Part shown: one piece after another, positions 47,928 to 56,295 of the stretch
Layout of the letters: the number at the start of each line of letters is the position of its first letter
Position numbering within the stretch: the first letter of the stretch is position 1
NCBI RefSeq assembly: GCF_018829635.1
Contig: NZ_JAHKKG010000010.1
Span: forward strand, 248,001 to 312,000
Direction: 5' to 3'
Origin: Paractinoplanes bogorensis
GTDB taxonomy: Bacteria > Actinomycetota > Actinomycetes > Mycobacteriales > Micromonosporaceae
Length of the DNA stretch: 64,000 bases
Made by a program: the position numbers and the translations under genes
Notes under the pieces: model-generated
What the model was told of the DNA's origin: nothing
The model's database searches: none
Seen by the model: the letters and a program-made list of their open reading frames with translations, nothing else

Positions 47928-48037
47928 ACCGAGCGTCGTCGCCGCAGACCAAGCGTCGTTGTCGCAGACCAAGCGTCGTTGTCGCAGACCGAGCGTCAGT
48001 TGGCGTGGACTGGGCGTCAGTTGGCGTGGACCGAGCG
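47916..48037. repeat. 20-21 bp tandem array joining two convergent gene ends
   Basis: About six copies of a unit with core CGCAGACCAAGCGTCGTTGT or CGTGGACTGGGCGTCAGTTG. The first copy contains the stop of the FadR-type regulator (CAGTTGCCGTAGACCGAGCG) and the last contains the stop of the convergent acetyltransferase (CAGTTGGCGTGGACCGAGCG). The two gene ends are thus copies of one another, with array between. Confidence 0.85.
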
Positions 48038-48634
48038 GATCACCCGGGCCGGATTGCCCACGGCGACCACGTCGGCCGGGATGTCCTTGGTGACGACGGC
48101 CCCGGCCCCGATCACCGAGTTGGCGCCGATGGTGACGCCCGGGCAGATCACCGCCATCCCGCCGATCCACACGTTGTCGCCGATCGTGATCGGCAGGGCG
48201 GCCTCCCACTTGGCGCGGCGCGGCTCCGGGTCGACCGGGTGCGTCGGTGTCAGCAGCTGCACGTTCGGGCCCATCAGCACGTCCTGCCCGATCCGGATCT
48301 CGGCCACGTCGAGCGCCATCAGCCCGAAGTTGATGAACGTGCGGTCACCGATGTGCAGGTGGCTGCCGTAGTCGACGTGCAGCGGAGGCCGGATGTCGAC
48401 GTCCACGCCGATCGAGCCGAGCAGTTCGCGCAGCACCTTGCGGCGGCCCTCGCCGTCGCGCGGATCGCTGTCGTTGAACGCCTTGGTCAGCACCATCGCC
48501 TGGAGCATCTCGGCCTCCAGCTCCGGGTCGGCGCCGCGATAGAGGTCGCCGGCCAGCATCCGTTCGCGCATGGTGCGCGGATCTCCCGCGGCGGGGTCGA
48601 GATCGCTCATGTGTACGATCGTACACAAAGTCAT
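48017..48634 (-). CDS. maa: Maltose/galactoside O-acetyltransferase (LbH family)
   Basis: A 205-residue left-handed beta-helix acetyltransferase: N-terminal Mac domain (MRERMLAGDLYRGADPELEAE), hexapeptide repeats (FINFGLMALDVAEIRIGQDVLMGPNVQLLTP), catalytic His in LLTPTHPVD, and C-terminal IGAGAVVTKDIPADVVAVGNPARVI. It acetylates sugars with acetyl-CoA. ATG at 48634 overlaps the stop of the upstream carboxylesterase gene (ATGA); Met9 at 48610, right after a 16-bp palindrome, is an alternative. No clear ribosome site for either. Confidence 0.87.
   Translation of the reverse strand: MTLCTIVHMSDLDPAAGDPRTMRERMLAGDLYRGADPELEAEMLQAMVLTKAFNDSDPRDGEGRRKVLRELLGSIGVDVDIRPPLHVDYGSHLHIGDRTFINFGLMALDVAEIRIGQDVLMGPNVQLLTPTHPVDPEPRRAKWEAALPITIGDNVWIGGMAVICPGVTIGANSVIGAGAVVTKDIPADVVAVGNPARVIRSVHAN
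48611..48626. promoter_or_regulatory. 16-bp perfect palindrome at the maa start
   Basis: GTGTACGATCGTACAC is a perfect palindrome of the form used by TetR-family repressors. It lies 3' of the carboxylesterase gene and either inside codons 4-8 of maa or directly before its alternative start at 48610. One such palindrome may occur by chance in 64 kb, so only its location gives it weight. Confidence 0.35.
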
Positions 48635-50070
48635 GCGAAGCGCTGGGTTTCCGGGTGTCGCGGCCAGCCCGGGTCACCGGTCGCCGCGAAACGGATCCAG
48701 GCACTGTGCATACGTGCGGCCAGGTCGCGTGGCTCTTCGCTGTCGCTTCCGCCCTTGCTGTTGCTTCCGCTTTTGCTATTGCTTCCATTTTTGCTATTGC
48801 TTCCGTCTTTGCTATTGCTTCCGCCGTTGCCGTTGCCCAGCAGTCCCGAGGGGCCGTGCAGGGCCGGTACATCCAGCCGGTCGAAGACGAACGGCAGCTC
48901 CACGACGTGGGCAGCGCCCAGAGTGGTGGAGCGCCAGGCGAACTCGTACCTCCACGTGCGCCCGCGCTTCGCGTGAGCGTCGGCCAACGCCCGCGTACCC
49001 GTACCGAACAGCCCGTCGCTGAGCAGAGCCGTGCGCAGCTGGGCGAGCGACGCGCCCGGATCGAGCGCGCGGCAGGCCCGGACCGCCTCGTCCGGGTCCG
49101 CGTGGAACAGCGCGGCCGTGGCGTGGACATCGACCTCAGTGGTGCCGTCGCGCAGGGCCAGATAGAGGGCACCCTCGTCGCGATTGCTTCCGATCAGCAG
49201 GTCGACGTCTGCTCCCCGCCCGGCCGCAACGGTGTCCGCCGGCTGCTCGTCGAGCACGAGACTGAACGGCGTGATGCTGCTGAGCGGCGCCCGCAGTCCC
49301 CGGCCGGAGAGCCGGGGCAGCCAGGCGACGAGCTGCTCGTCGCTGACCGTCGCCAGAGTGGGTGACCCGCCCAGCCCCGCGGCGACCGTCGCCGCCTGCT
49401 CGGGCGTGAGCGCGGCGAGGCCGTTGCCACTCTGGACGATCGCGCGCCGCATGAGCCCGGCCGACGCGGGATCGGCCAGCAGACCACCGACGATCACGGC
49501 GCCGGCCGACTGACCGAACACCGTGACGTTTCCCGGGTCGCCGCCGAAACCGGCGATGTTGTCACGCACCCAGCGCAGCGCGGCCCGGACGTCGAGCAGC
49601 CCGCGGTTGTCCGGGGCGCCGGGGAGGTGCAGCCAGCCGGGTATGCCGAGGCGGTAGTTGACCGTCACCAGGATGACCCCGTCGCGCGCGAACGCCGAAC
49701 CGTCGTACAGGGAAGCGTTGGTGGAACCGGCCACGAACCCGCCGCCGTGCACGAAGACCATCACCGGGACGGCCCGATCGCCGGCCGGTGGGGCCCAGAT
49801 GTTCACGGTCAGGTAGTCGGTGCCGCGCACCCAGCCCGGCCCGAAATACGGCGCCATGTCGAGCCGCCCGAACGCATCGCGCTTCGGTTGGGGCGCGGTG
49901 GGCCCGGGCCGGGTGGCGTCGCGGACCGCGGTCCACCGCTCGTGCGGTTCCGGCGCCCGGAACCGGCCGGCGCCCACCGGCCCGGCCGCGTACGGCACGC
50001 CCAGAAAGACCGTGCCGTACGCGGTGGGCCGGCCCCGGATCGGGCCCGACTCGGTCTCAGAGACGATCAA
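48631..50070 (-). CDS. Type-B carboxylesterase/lipase with inserted Ser/Asn repeat
   Basis: A 479-residue carboxylesterase: GVPYAAGPVGAGRFRAP near the N-terminus, oxyanion HGGGFVAGS, nucleophile VFGQSAGAV (Ser about 191), then Glu/His regions. No signal peptide, so cytosolic. Near residue 430, where homologues have a short loop before the last helices, a run of GSNSK-type hexapeptides (five copies) is encoded by an 18-bp DNA repeat. The C-terminus is also shorter than usual after GDPGWP. It overlaps the downstream maa gene by 4 bases and the upstream metallo-hydrolase by 14. Confidence 0.88.
   Translation of the reverse strand: MIVSETESGPIRGRPTAYGTVFLGVPYAAGPVGAGRFRAPEPHERWTAVRDATRPGPTAPQPKRDAFGRLDMAPYFGPGWVRGTDYLTVNIWAPPAGDRAVPVMVFVHGGGFVAGSTNASLYDGSAFARDGVILVTVNYRLGIPGWLHLPGAPDNRGLLDVRAALRWVRDNIAGFGGDPGNVTVFGQSAGAVIVGGLLADPASAGLMRRAIVQSGNGLAALTPEQAATVAAGLGGSPTLATVSDEQLVAWLPRLSGRGLRAPLSSITPFSLVLDEQPADTVAAGRGADVDLLIGSNRDEGALYLALRDGTTEVDVHATAALFHADPDEAVRACRALDPGASLAQLRTALLSDGLFGTGTRALADAHAKRGRTWRYEFAWRSTTLGAAHVVELPFVFDRLDVPALHGPSGLLGNGNGGSNSKDGSNSKNGSNSKSGSNSKGGSDSEEPRDLAARMHSAWIRFAATGDPGWPRHPETQRFA
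48737..48838. repeat. 18-bp tandem array inside the carboxylesterase gene
   Basis: Five to six copies of TTGCTATTGCTTCCGTCT-like 18-mers, A/T-rich against the local base composition, translate in frame on the minus strand to GSNSKD/GSNSKN/GSNSKS/GSNSKG units. Codon choice (AGC/AAT/AGC/AAA) is unlike the rest of the gene. Confidence 0.88.
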
Positions 50071-50947
50071 AGGGACCCCACTGCTTGAGGGCGAACGTGT
50101 CCCCCGACCGCTCGACCTCCAGTGCGCCCGGGCCGCTCAGATGTGCCGGCAGAACGAGCGCGTTGTGGTCGGCGGCCCAGCCGAGCAGCTCGTGACGGGT
50201 GCGGACCGCGGCCGCCGGGTCCTCGCAGAAGCAGCTGTTGTGCCCCCATTCCCGCACCTGGAGCGGGGTGTGGATGAGGTCCCCGGCGAACAACGCCCGG
50301 TCGCCCTCGCTGGACAACTTGAGCACGCTCGAACCCGGTGTGTGCCCGGGCGCCGCCTCCAGCCGCAGTGCGGCGTCGATGGCGTGGCTGTCCTCCCACA
50401 GCCGCACCTGACCGGCCGCGTGGACCGGGGCGACGCTGTCGGTGAACACGTTCTCGTTGACGCCACCGGCCAGGCCGGGGTGGTTGTCCGGGTGCCAGAA
50501 CTCGAAGTCGGCCCGCGGCATCAGATAGGTGGCGTTCGGAAACGTGGGCACCCATTCGCCGTCCACCAGCCGGGTGTTCCAGCCCACGTGGTCGACGTGC
50601 AGGTGCGTGTTGACGACCAGGTCGACGTCTTCCGGGCGCACCCCGGCCCGGGCCAGGTTGCCCAGGAAATCCAGGTCGAGGTGGTCCCAGGCCTCGACGG
50701 CCGGCCGCGCCTTGTCGTTGCCGACGCCGGTGTCGATCAGGATCGTCCGGCCCTCGCTGCGCAGCACCCAGGTCTGCATGGCCACGTGGACGAATCCGTC
50801 GCCGAGGTGGTCCGGGGTGAGCGTGTCCTCGTCCTGCTGCCAGGACGCGTCCGGGATGGTCGGGAAGAAGGCGGCGGGCGGCATGATCGGCCCGTGCATC
50901 TCCTCCACCCGGGTCACGGTGATCGCACCGAGCTTGATGTCGTTCAT
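50057..50947 (-). CDS. MBL-fold metallo-hydrolase
   Basis: A 296-residue metallo-beta-lactamase fold enzyme, lactonase/AttM-like in length: VNTHLHVDHVGWN (HxHxDH), EAAPGHTPGSSV, FAGDLIHTP and a late LPAHLSG histidine. No signal peptide, so cytosolic; quorum-signal or other lactone hydrolysis is possible but unproven. ATG at 50947 with AAAGGA 8 bases upstream; a longer frame exists but lacks a ribosome site. It heads a leftward unit with the carboxylesterase and maa. Confidence 0.87.
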   Translation of the reverse strand: MNDIKLGAITVTRVEEMHGPIMPPAAFFPTIPDASWQQDEDTLTPDHLGDGFVHVAMQTWVLRSEGRTILIDTGVGNDKARPAVEAWDHLDLDFLGNLARAGVRPEDVDLVVNTHLHVDHVGWNTRLVDGEWVPTFPNATYLMPRADFEFWHPDNHPGLAGGVNENVFTDSVAPVHAAGQVRLWEDSHAIDAALRLEAAPGHTPGSSVLKLSSEGDRALFAGDLIHTPLQVREWGHNSCFCEDPAAAVRTRHELLGWAADHNALVLPAHLSGPGALEVERSGDTFALKQWGPFDRL

Positions 50948-51013
50948 GGTGGGGAATCCTTTCGTCGAAATGAGGGCGCACGGCATCCACGCGGCAGCGT
51001 CTTGTTTCCGTGA

Positions 51014-51883
51014 TCAGGCCCGCGCGAGCGTGGCGGTGCCGGTGAGGCTGTGGATCAGCAGAGCCATCGCGGCCCGCGACGGCGATCCGGGCTCGGTGGT
51101 GGCGATGACGACCGACGGGCCGTCCTCGGTCTGCAGCGCGTGCTGGGTCACCGTCAGTGCGCCGACCAGCGGGTGCCGCATCGCGTAGGCGAGACTGCCC
51201 CGGCCCTTGACCCGGTAGGTCGCCCACATCTCGGCGAACTCCGCGCTGGAGACCGTGAGTTCGCCGATCAGCGCGGAGAGCGCGGCGTCGGACGGGTGCT
51301 GCCCGGCGGCCCGGCGCAGCGACCCGACCACCGCCTTCGCCTTGACCGGCCAGTCCGCGTACAGCTCCCGGGTGTGCGGGTCGAGGAAGACCAGCCGGGC
51401 CATGTTCGGCCGCTCCCGGGGCCGCTCCGGACCGGTGACGTCGAGGTGGCCCGCGAACAGGGCGTGCCCGGCCGGGTTCCAGGCCAGCACGTCGCTGAAC
51501 CGCCCGAGCACCACCGCCGGGGTCTCCCCCATCGCCTCCAGCATCCGGGCCAGGGCGACGGTCATCCGCTCGGGCGGCGACCGGCGCGGTGCGGTCCTGG
51601 CCCGGCCGCCACCCGCGAGCTCGTGCAGGTGGCGCAGCTCGGCCTCGTCCAGCCGCAGCGCCCGCCCGATCGCGTCGAGCACCTGCGGCGAGGCGTTCAG
51701 CGAGAAGCCCTGCTCGAGGCGGGCGTAGTAGGAGGAGCTGACACCGGCGAGCTGGGCCAGTTCCTCACGCCGCAGCCCCGGCACCCGCCGGCGACCGAGG
51801 TGCCCGGCCAGCCCGACGTCCTCGGGCCGGATCTGTGATCGGCGGGCTTGAAGAAACTCCCCGAGCCGCCGTTTGCTGTCCAT
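51014..51883 (-). CDS. XRE-family regulator with MmyB-like ligand domain
   Basis: A 289-residue regulator: N-terminal helix-turn-helix (RRVPGLRREELAQLAGVSSSYYARLEQG, about 25-60) and a C-terminal MmyB/PAS-like domain (FSDVLAWNPAGHALFAG; NMARLVFLDPHTRELYADW; HPLVGALTVTQHALQ). This family commonly controls an adjacent short-chain dehydrogenase or hydrolase; here the metallo-hydrolase gene 66 bp downstream on the same strand is the natural target. Confidence 0.9.
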   Translation of the reverse strand: MDSKRRLGEFLQARRSQIRPEDVGLAGHLGRRRVPGLRREELAQLAGVSSSYYARLEQGFSLNASPQVLDAIGRALRLDEAELRHLHELAGGGRARTAPRRSPPERMTVALARMLEAMGETPAVVLGRFSDVLAWNPAGHALFAGHLDVTGPERPRERPNMARLVFLDPHTRELYADWPVKAKAVVGSLRRAAGQHPSDAALSALIGELTVSSAEFAEMWATYRVKGRGSLAYAMRHPLVGALTVTQHALQTEDGPSVVIATTEPGSPSRAAMALLIHSLTGTATLARA

Positions 51884-51911
51884 GGTCCGAGTATCAGCGC
51901 GCTTCCGGGCC

Positions 51912-52766
51912 CTAACCACACCCTGCCGTGAGCAGGCATGAGCCCGCGATCTTCATCGCCGTGTCGAGCACCTCCGAGCTCGCCGACTCGGCCCGGATGA
52001 GAGCCACCTCGGAGGGCGCGAGCCCGTCGACCGGGCGCAGCACCACGTCGGGTCGCGGGTAGGCCAGCGCGGTCGAGCGCGGGAGGATGACGAAGCCGCT
52101 GTCGATGACGACACGCTCCAGCTTCTCCTCCACATTCGGCTGCGGCCGGGCCTCGGCCGCTGTCCGCGTGCCGAGCAGCTCCGGCACTGCCATCGGATCC
52201 TGCAGCAACGGCAGCCCAGCCAGGTCATCCAGCGTCACCACGTCGCGCCCGGCCAGGTGATGGTCGCGCGACAGCACGGCCACCCGCGGCTCGGAGAGCA
52301 CCGGCACCACCGTCACCCCGGCCCGGTCGATCGGCAGGCGCACCAGGCTGAGCTCGGCGCGACCGTCGTGCACCACCTCGACCTGGTCGTCCCACGACGT
52401 GCGGATCACGTCGACCTCGAGGTCGGGAAACCGCTCCCGCAACGCCCGGATCAGCGGCGCCGGAGCCAGGCCGGGCATGAAGCCGACGACGATTCTCGTG
52501 CCGCGGCGGGCATGCCGCTGCAACGCCCGCGCCGACCGCAGCAGGGCCCGCGCTTCGGGCAGCAGCGCGGCGCCGGCTTCGCTGAGCTCGGTGCCGCGCG
52601 ACGACCGGTCGAACAGAGCGGCGCCCAGCTCGCTCTCCAGGGCCCGGATCTGCCGGGTCAGCACCGGCTGGGCGATGTGCAGCAGTTCGGCCGCGCGCCC
52701 GAAGTGCAAAGTCTCGGCGGTGACCACGAAATACCGCAGCTTGCGCAGGTCGAGATCAGCGGTCAT
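51912..52766 (-). CDS. LysR-family transcriptional regulator
   Basis: A 284-residue LysR regulator: winged helix (LRKLRYFVVTAETLHFGRAAELLHIAQPVLTRQIRALESELGAALFDRSSRG) and a periplasmic-binding-like effector domain from about 90. Divergent from the SDR gene at 52838, the classic LysR arrangement. A canonical ATAC-N7-GTAT site overlaps its own start codon, implying autorepression. ATG at 52766 fits; the frame continues upstream without support. Confidence 0.92.
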   Translation of the reverse strand: MTADLDLRKLRYFVVTAETLHFGRAAELLHIAQPVLTRQIRALESELGAALFDRSSRGTELSEAGAALLPEARALLRSARALQRHARRGTRIVVGFMPGLAPAPLIRALRERFPDLEVDVIRTSWDDQVEVVHDGRAELSLVRLPIDRAGVTVVPVLSEPRVAVLSRDHHLAGRDVVTLDDLAGLPLLQDPMAVPELLGTRTAAEARPQPNVEEKLERVVIDSGFVILPRSTALAYPRPDVVLRPVDGLAPSEVALIRAESASSEVLDTAMKIAGSCLLTAGCG

Positions 52767-52779
52767 ACCCGCACGGTAT
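52765..52779. promoter_or_regulatory. LysR box between regulator and SDR genes
   Basis: ATACCCGCACGGTAT fits ATAC-N7-GTAT with T-N11-A, the standard LysR-family binding site. It covers the regulator's start codon and lies 59 bp before the divergent SDR start, so it can serve both autoregulation and activation. Confidence 0.7.
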
Positions 52780-52837
52780 CGCGGCGAGCGCCAGAAGGTC
52801 TTGGACGCGAACCCCGCCCCGGCGCGATCGTCGAGAC

Positions 52838-53563
52838 GTGCCACTTACCGATCAACGCGTCCTCATCATCGGCGGAACCTCGGGCCTGGGCCTGGCGGTC
52901 GCCCGCGCCGTCCTCGACCGCGGCGGCTCCGCCGTCGTCGCCTCCCGCCGCCGCAGCAGTGTCGAGGCGGCGCTGCACCATCTCGGCCCCGGCGCCGCCG
53001 GCCACACCGTCGACGTGCAGGACGACGGCTCCCTGACCGCCCTGGTCAAGGCCGAGGGCCCGGTCGACCACCTCGTCTACAGCGCCGGCGAACCCCTGCG
53101 GATGGCTTTGGTCGCCGACCTCACCGCCGACCGGATCCGCGAGTTCTGGATGACCCGCTACATCGGCGCGCTCACCACCATCCGGGTGCTGACCGGCGAG
53201 CGGGCCATCCGCCCCGGCGGCTCGATCGTGCTCACCAGCGGTAACGCCGCGCAACGACCCGGGCCGGGTTGGGCCCTGGGTGCGAGTGTCTGCGGTGCCG
53301 TCGACGCGCTCACCCGCCAGCTCGCCCTCGAACTGGCCCCGATCCGGGTCAACAACGTCGCCCCCGGCGTGACCAGAAGCCCGTTGTGGTCGGCCCTGAC
53401 CGCCGACGAGCAGACCGCCCTCTACGACGGCGTCGCGGCCGCCCTGCCGGTCGGCCGCATCGCCGAACCCGAGGACGTGGCCCTGGCCTACGTCTATGCC
53501 ATGGAACAGCCGATGGCGACAGGAACCTCGATCCTCGTCGACGGCGGCGCCGTCCTCATCTGA
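52838..53563 (+). CDS. SDR family oxidoreductase
   Basis: A 241-residue short-chain dehydrogenase: LIIGGTSGLGLAVARAVL (cofactor motif), YSAGEPL, LTSGNAAQRPG, then VNNVAPGVTRSPLW and VDGGAVLI at the end. The usual YxxxK reads WALGASVCGAVDALTRQ, lacking the catalytic Tyr and Lys, as in the atypical SDR group often regulated by LysR partners. It starts with a GTG at 52838. Substrate unknown. Confidence 0.85.
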   Translation: MPLTDQRVLIIGGTSGLGLAVARAVLDRGGSAVVASRRRSSVEAALHHLGPGAAGHTVDVQDDGSLTALVKAEGPVDHLVYSAGEPLRMALVADLTADRIREFWMTRYIGALTTIRVLTGERAIRPGGSIVLTSGNAAQRPGPGWALGASVCGAVDALTRQLALELAPIRVNNVAPGVTRSPLWSALTADEQTALYDGVAAALPVGRIAEPEDVALAYVYAMEQPMATGTSILVDGGAVLI

Positions 53564-53599
53564 CGGCGAATGGCGGTCACGGCGGCATGATCTCCCCGG

Positions 53600-54154
53600 T
53601 CAACTGACCCGGGAGCGGAGGCCGTCGAACAGGATGTCGAGGTAGCGGCGGGCGGTGGCGGCGCGGTCGCCGGGGTGGACCTTGGCCGCGAAGGCCACTC
53701 CGCACATCAGCGGGGCGATGTCGGCCGCCGTGACGGCCGGGTCGATCACGCCGGCCTTGTGGGCGCGGTCGAGGAGTTCGGCGAAACGGGCGTGCAGGCG
53801 CTGCTTGAGTTCCGTCGTGTGGGGCAGGGCGTCGTGCGGGGCGGCCAGGGTGGTGGCGATCGCCGGATCGGACGTCTGCGCCTCGATGGCCGCGTGCAGG
53901 AAATCGCGCAGCGCCTCCCACGGGTCGCCGGTCGGCGGCCGGTCGGCCAGCGCCTCCAGGCCGGGCGTGGCGATCGTCTCGACCAGGGCCTCGGGGGTCG
54001 GGAAATGGCGGTAGACGGTGGCCACGCCGACCTCGGCGGAGCGGGCGACCTCGTTGAGCTGGATCGGGGCCTCGTCGTCGACCAGGCGGCGGCCGACGTC
54101 GAGGATGCGCTGCCAGTTGCGGGCGGCGTCTTTGCGCAGTGGGGCAGTGGTCAC
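53600..54154 (-). CDS. TetR-family transcriptional regulator
   Basis: A 184-residue TetR protein: NWQRILDVGRRLVDDEAPIQLNEVARSAEVGVATVYRHFPTPEALVETI is the DNA-binding domain (about 10-58), and a helical ligand domain follows. I use the GTG at 54154; the upstream in-frame GTG at 54184 lies inside the operator and would be translated through it. Divergent from the esterase gene at 54240, with two 13-bp operator copies between them, so that gene and itself are the likely targets. Confidence 0.9.
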   Translation of the reverse strand: MTTAPLRKDAARNWQRILDVGRRLVDDEAPIQLNEVARSAEVGVATVYRHFPTPEALVETIATPGLEALADRPPTGDPWEALRDFLHAAIEAQTSDPAIATTLAAPHDALPHTTELKQRLHARFAELLDRAHKAGVIDPAVTAADIAPLMCGVAFAAKVHPGDRAATARRYLDILFDGLRSRVS

Positions 54155-54169
54155 GCCCACAAGCGTACC

Positions 54170-54214
54170 GGATAAGCCATCCACTTCTGCTGCGTTGAAG
54201 CGGATGGCTTATCC
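54170..54214. promoter_or_regulatory. Paired TetR operators, inverted
   Basis: GGATAAGCCATCC (54170-54182) and its exact inverse GGATGGCTTATCC (54202-54214) lie between the divergent TetR and esterase genes. Each arm is itself a GGAT-N5-ATCC half-palindrome. The 32-bp centre spacing (three helical turns) places both on one face of the DNA. Confidence 0.75.
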
Positions 54215-54239
54215 ATTTCTTGTGGTGGAGGGGACGACC

Positions 54240-55064
54240 ATGCGCGACAGCATTCAGGTGGGGGCGACCCGCCGGACGTACGAGATCGTCGGGACACCCG
54301 GCCCAGACCTGGTGATCGTGTTTCACGGGTCCAAGCAGAACGGCGCCAAGCACCGCGAGTTCACCGGGCGGGCCTTCGACGGGCTGGGCTCGGCCGTCGT
54401 CTACCCGGACGGCTACCAGGGCAACTGGAACGACGCTCGGCGGGGAAGCACCTTCCCGGCCCGCACCGACAACGTCGACGACGTCGGGTTCACCCGTGCG
54501 CTGATCGGGAAGCTGGCGCCGGAGCGGGTCTTCGTGGTCGGCTACTCGAACGGCGGCCAGCTCGTGATGCGCCTGGTCCACGAGATCCCCGGCCTGCTCG
54601 CGGGGGCGGCGGTGATCGCGGCGACCATGCCCGCACCGGAGAACTTCCTGGCCGCGGAGGCGCCGCCGGTGCCGGTGCCGGTCCTGCTGGTGCACGGGAC
54701 GAAGGATCCGATCAGCAGGTACGCGGGCGGGGAGTTCAGCTGGTGGGCCCGTGCCGCGTTCAAGGTGAGCGGCCGCAGCCTGTCGATGCCCGAGACTGCG
54801 GCGTATTTCGCGGCCCGCAACGGCATCACCGCGTCGCCGGCCGGCACCCGGCTGCCGGCTGCCGACGCGGCGACCTCGGTCGAGCGCACCGACTACCGGC
54901 AGGACGGGCACGCGCCGGCGGTGCTCTACACGGTGCACGGTGGCGGGCACACCATCCCCGGGCCGGTGCGGCAGCCGCGAGTGCTGGGCCGCACGAACCA
55001 GGACGTCAGCACGGCCCGGCTGGTCGACGAGTTCCTGGCGATCTCGCGTAGCCCGACCGGGTGA
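54240..55064 (+). CDS. PHB-depolymerase/LpqC-like esterase
   Basis: A 274-residue alpha/beta hydrolase of the poly(3-hydroxybutyrate)-depolymerase/feruloyl-esterase (LpqC) group: VIVFHGSKQNGAKHREFTG (oxyanion), VVGYSNGGQLVMR (Ser, about 102), VHGTKDPI (Asp) and VHGGGHTIPG (His). Unlike most relatives there is no signal peptide, so it acts inside the cell. GGAGGGG precedes the ATG. Likely repressed by the divergent TetR protein. Confidence 0.87.
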   Translation: MRDSIQVGATRRTYEIVGTPGPDLVIVFHGSKQNGAKHREFTGRAFDGLGSAVVYPDGYQGNWNDARRGSTFPARTDNVDDVGFTRALIGKLAPERVFVVGYSNGGQLVMRLVHEIPGLLAGAAVIAATMPAPENFLAAEAPPVPVPVLLVHGTKDPISRYAGGEFSWWARAAFKVSGRSLSMPETAAYFAARNGITASPAGTRLPAADAATSVERTDYRQDGHAPAVLYTVHGGGHTIPGPVRQPRVLGRTNQDVSTARLVDEFLAISRSPTG

Positions 55065-55139
55065 GCCGTCCGCCCGGCAACCGTCCACGCGCGATCTTCC
55101 TCCCTACGGTGATCTTCTGTGCCGTTACGAGGAGTCGCC

Positions 55140-56294
55140 TTGAATCGTCTTCAGCTGGTGGTCGCCGCGATCGGTGTCCTCGCCGTGCCGTCCCCGGCCG
55201 CGGCCGCGCCGCCGCCCGACGCCTGGGGACAAGCCGCGGCCCACGCCACCGGCGACTGGTTCAACCCGGGCGAGACCCGGCTGACCCCGGCGACCGTGGG
55301 CCGGTTGCGGGCGAGCTGGACGGTTCCGCTGGCGGCGGCGAAGTGTGCCGATCCGGCCACTCCCCTGGTCGCCGCGAACCGGCTCGTCACCGCCGCGTCG
55401 TACCGGATCAGCGGCCACGACGCGACCACCGGCAAGCTCACCTGGCAGACGCCCGCGACCACCCGGAGGACGAGCATCAGCCTGGCCGCGATCGTCGGCA
55501 CCCGGCTGGTCGCCCAGTCACGCGACTGCCGCTCGGGCAAGACGTCGCTCACCGCCCTCGACGTGACCACCGGCCAGGTGCTCTACACCAGACCCATTCC
55601 CGAGCCCATGTACGGGCTGGTCGTCGACAACGGCATCGTGGCCGGCGGGGTCTGGGACACGGCGATCAGCAAGTACGGCGTACGGGCGTACCGGATCGCC
55701 GACGGCTCGCGCGCGTGGGCCCGGGTCGGATCGATCGGCGGGGAGACGATCGCCGCCGCGGGACGGGTTCTGGTGGCCGGCGACGACTCGACCAGCGCGG
55801 TCGACCTCGCCACGGGCAAGACACTGTGGTCGCCCGGTGCGGGGTGCTGGACGCCGATCGGCGCTTCACCGGACGGCGGCGCGTTCTACATGCGCTGCGA
55901 TCCCGACGGGCCGATCAGCCGGGTCGACGCGGCCACCGGACGGGTGCTCGCGACCTTTCCGAGCCCGGGTTCGACGTCCGGGTTCGCCACCGACGGCGAG
56001 CGCGTCTATCTGCACACGTTCGCCAACCAGCTGATCGCGATCGACGCGCGCACGGGTCGCCGGGTGTGGACGGCCGGCTTCGCCGAGGAGGCGCCGATCG
56101 AGGTGTCGATCGGGGGCGGCGTGGTCTACGGATGGCGGGACAGCGGGCGTGCGGTTGTGGGGCTTTCCGCCCGTACGGGAAAAACGCTCCCGCTCGACGC
56201 CCGGATCTCGACGCTGCGGGGAGCGCCGATCGTCGCCAACGGGAGGTTGTACGGCCGGACGGCGTCGGGCGTGGCCGTCTACGCGATCCGTTGA
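55140..56294 (+). CDS. Secreted PQQ-like beta-propeller protein
   Basis: A 384-residue exported protein of repeated WD40/PQQ-like blades (each about 45 residues, with a GxxxW/T-D-x-x-TGK/R-V-LW pattern: DATTGKLTWQT, DVTTGQVLYTR, DLATGKTLWSPG, DAATGRVLATF, DARTGRRVWTAG). A signal peptide (NRLQLVVAAIGVLAVPSPAAA) is followed by a short linker. The start is a TTG at 55140: GAGGAG lies 6 bases upstream and the signal begins right there, while the earlier GTG at 55119 has none. Function unknown; probably scaffold or binding. Confidence 0.85.
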   Translation: MNRLQLVVAAIGVLAVPSPAAAAPPPDAWGQAAAHATGDWFNPGETRLTPATVGRLRASWTVPLAAAKCADPATPLVAANRLVTAASYRISGHDATTGKLTWQTPATTRRTSISLAAIVGTRLVAQSRDCRSGKTSLTALDVTTGQVLYTRPIPEPMYGLVVDNGIVAGGVWDTAISKYGVRAYRIADGSRAWARVGSIGGETIAAAGRVLVAGDDSTSAVDLATGKTLWSPGAGCWTPIGASPDGGAFYMRCDPDGPISRVDAATGRVLATFPSPGSTSGFATDGERVYLHTFANQLIAIDARTGRRVWTAGFAEEAPIEVSIGGGVVYGWRDSGRAVVGLSARTGKTLPLDARISTLRGAPIVANGRLYGRTASGVAVYAIR

Positions 56295-56295
56295 T

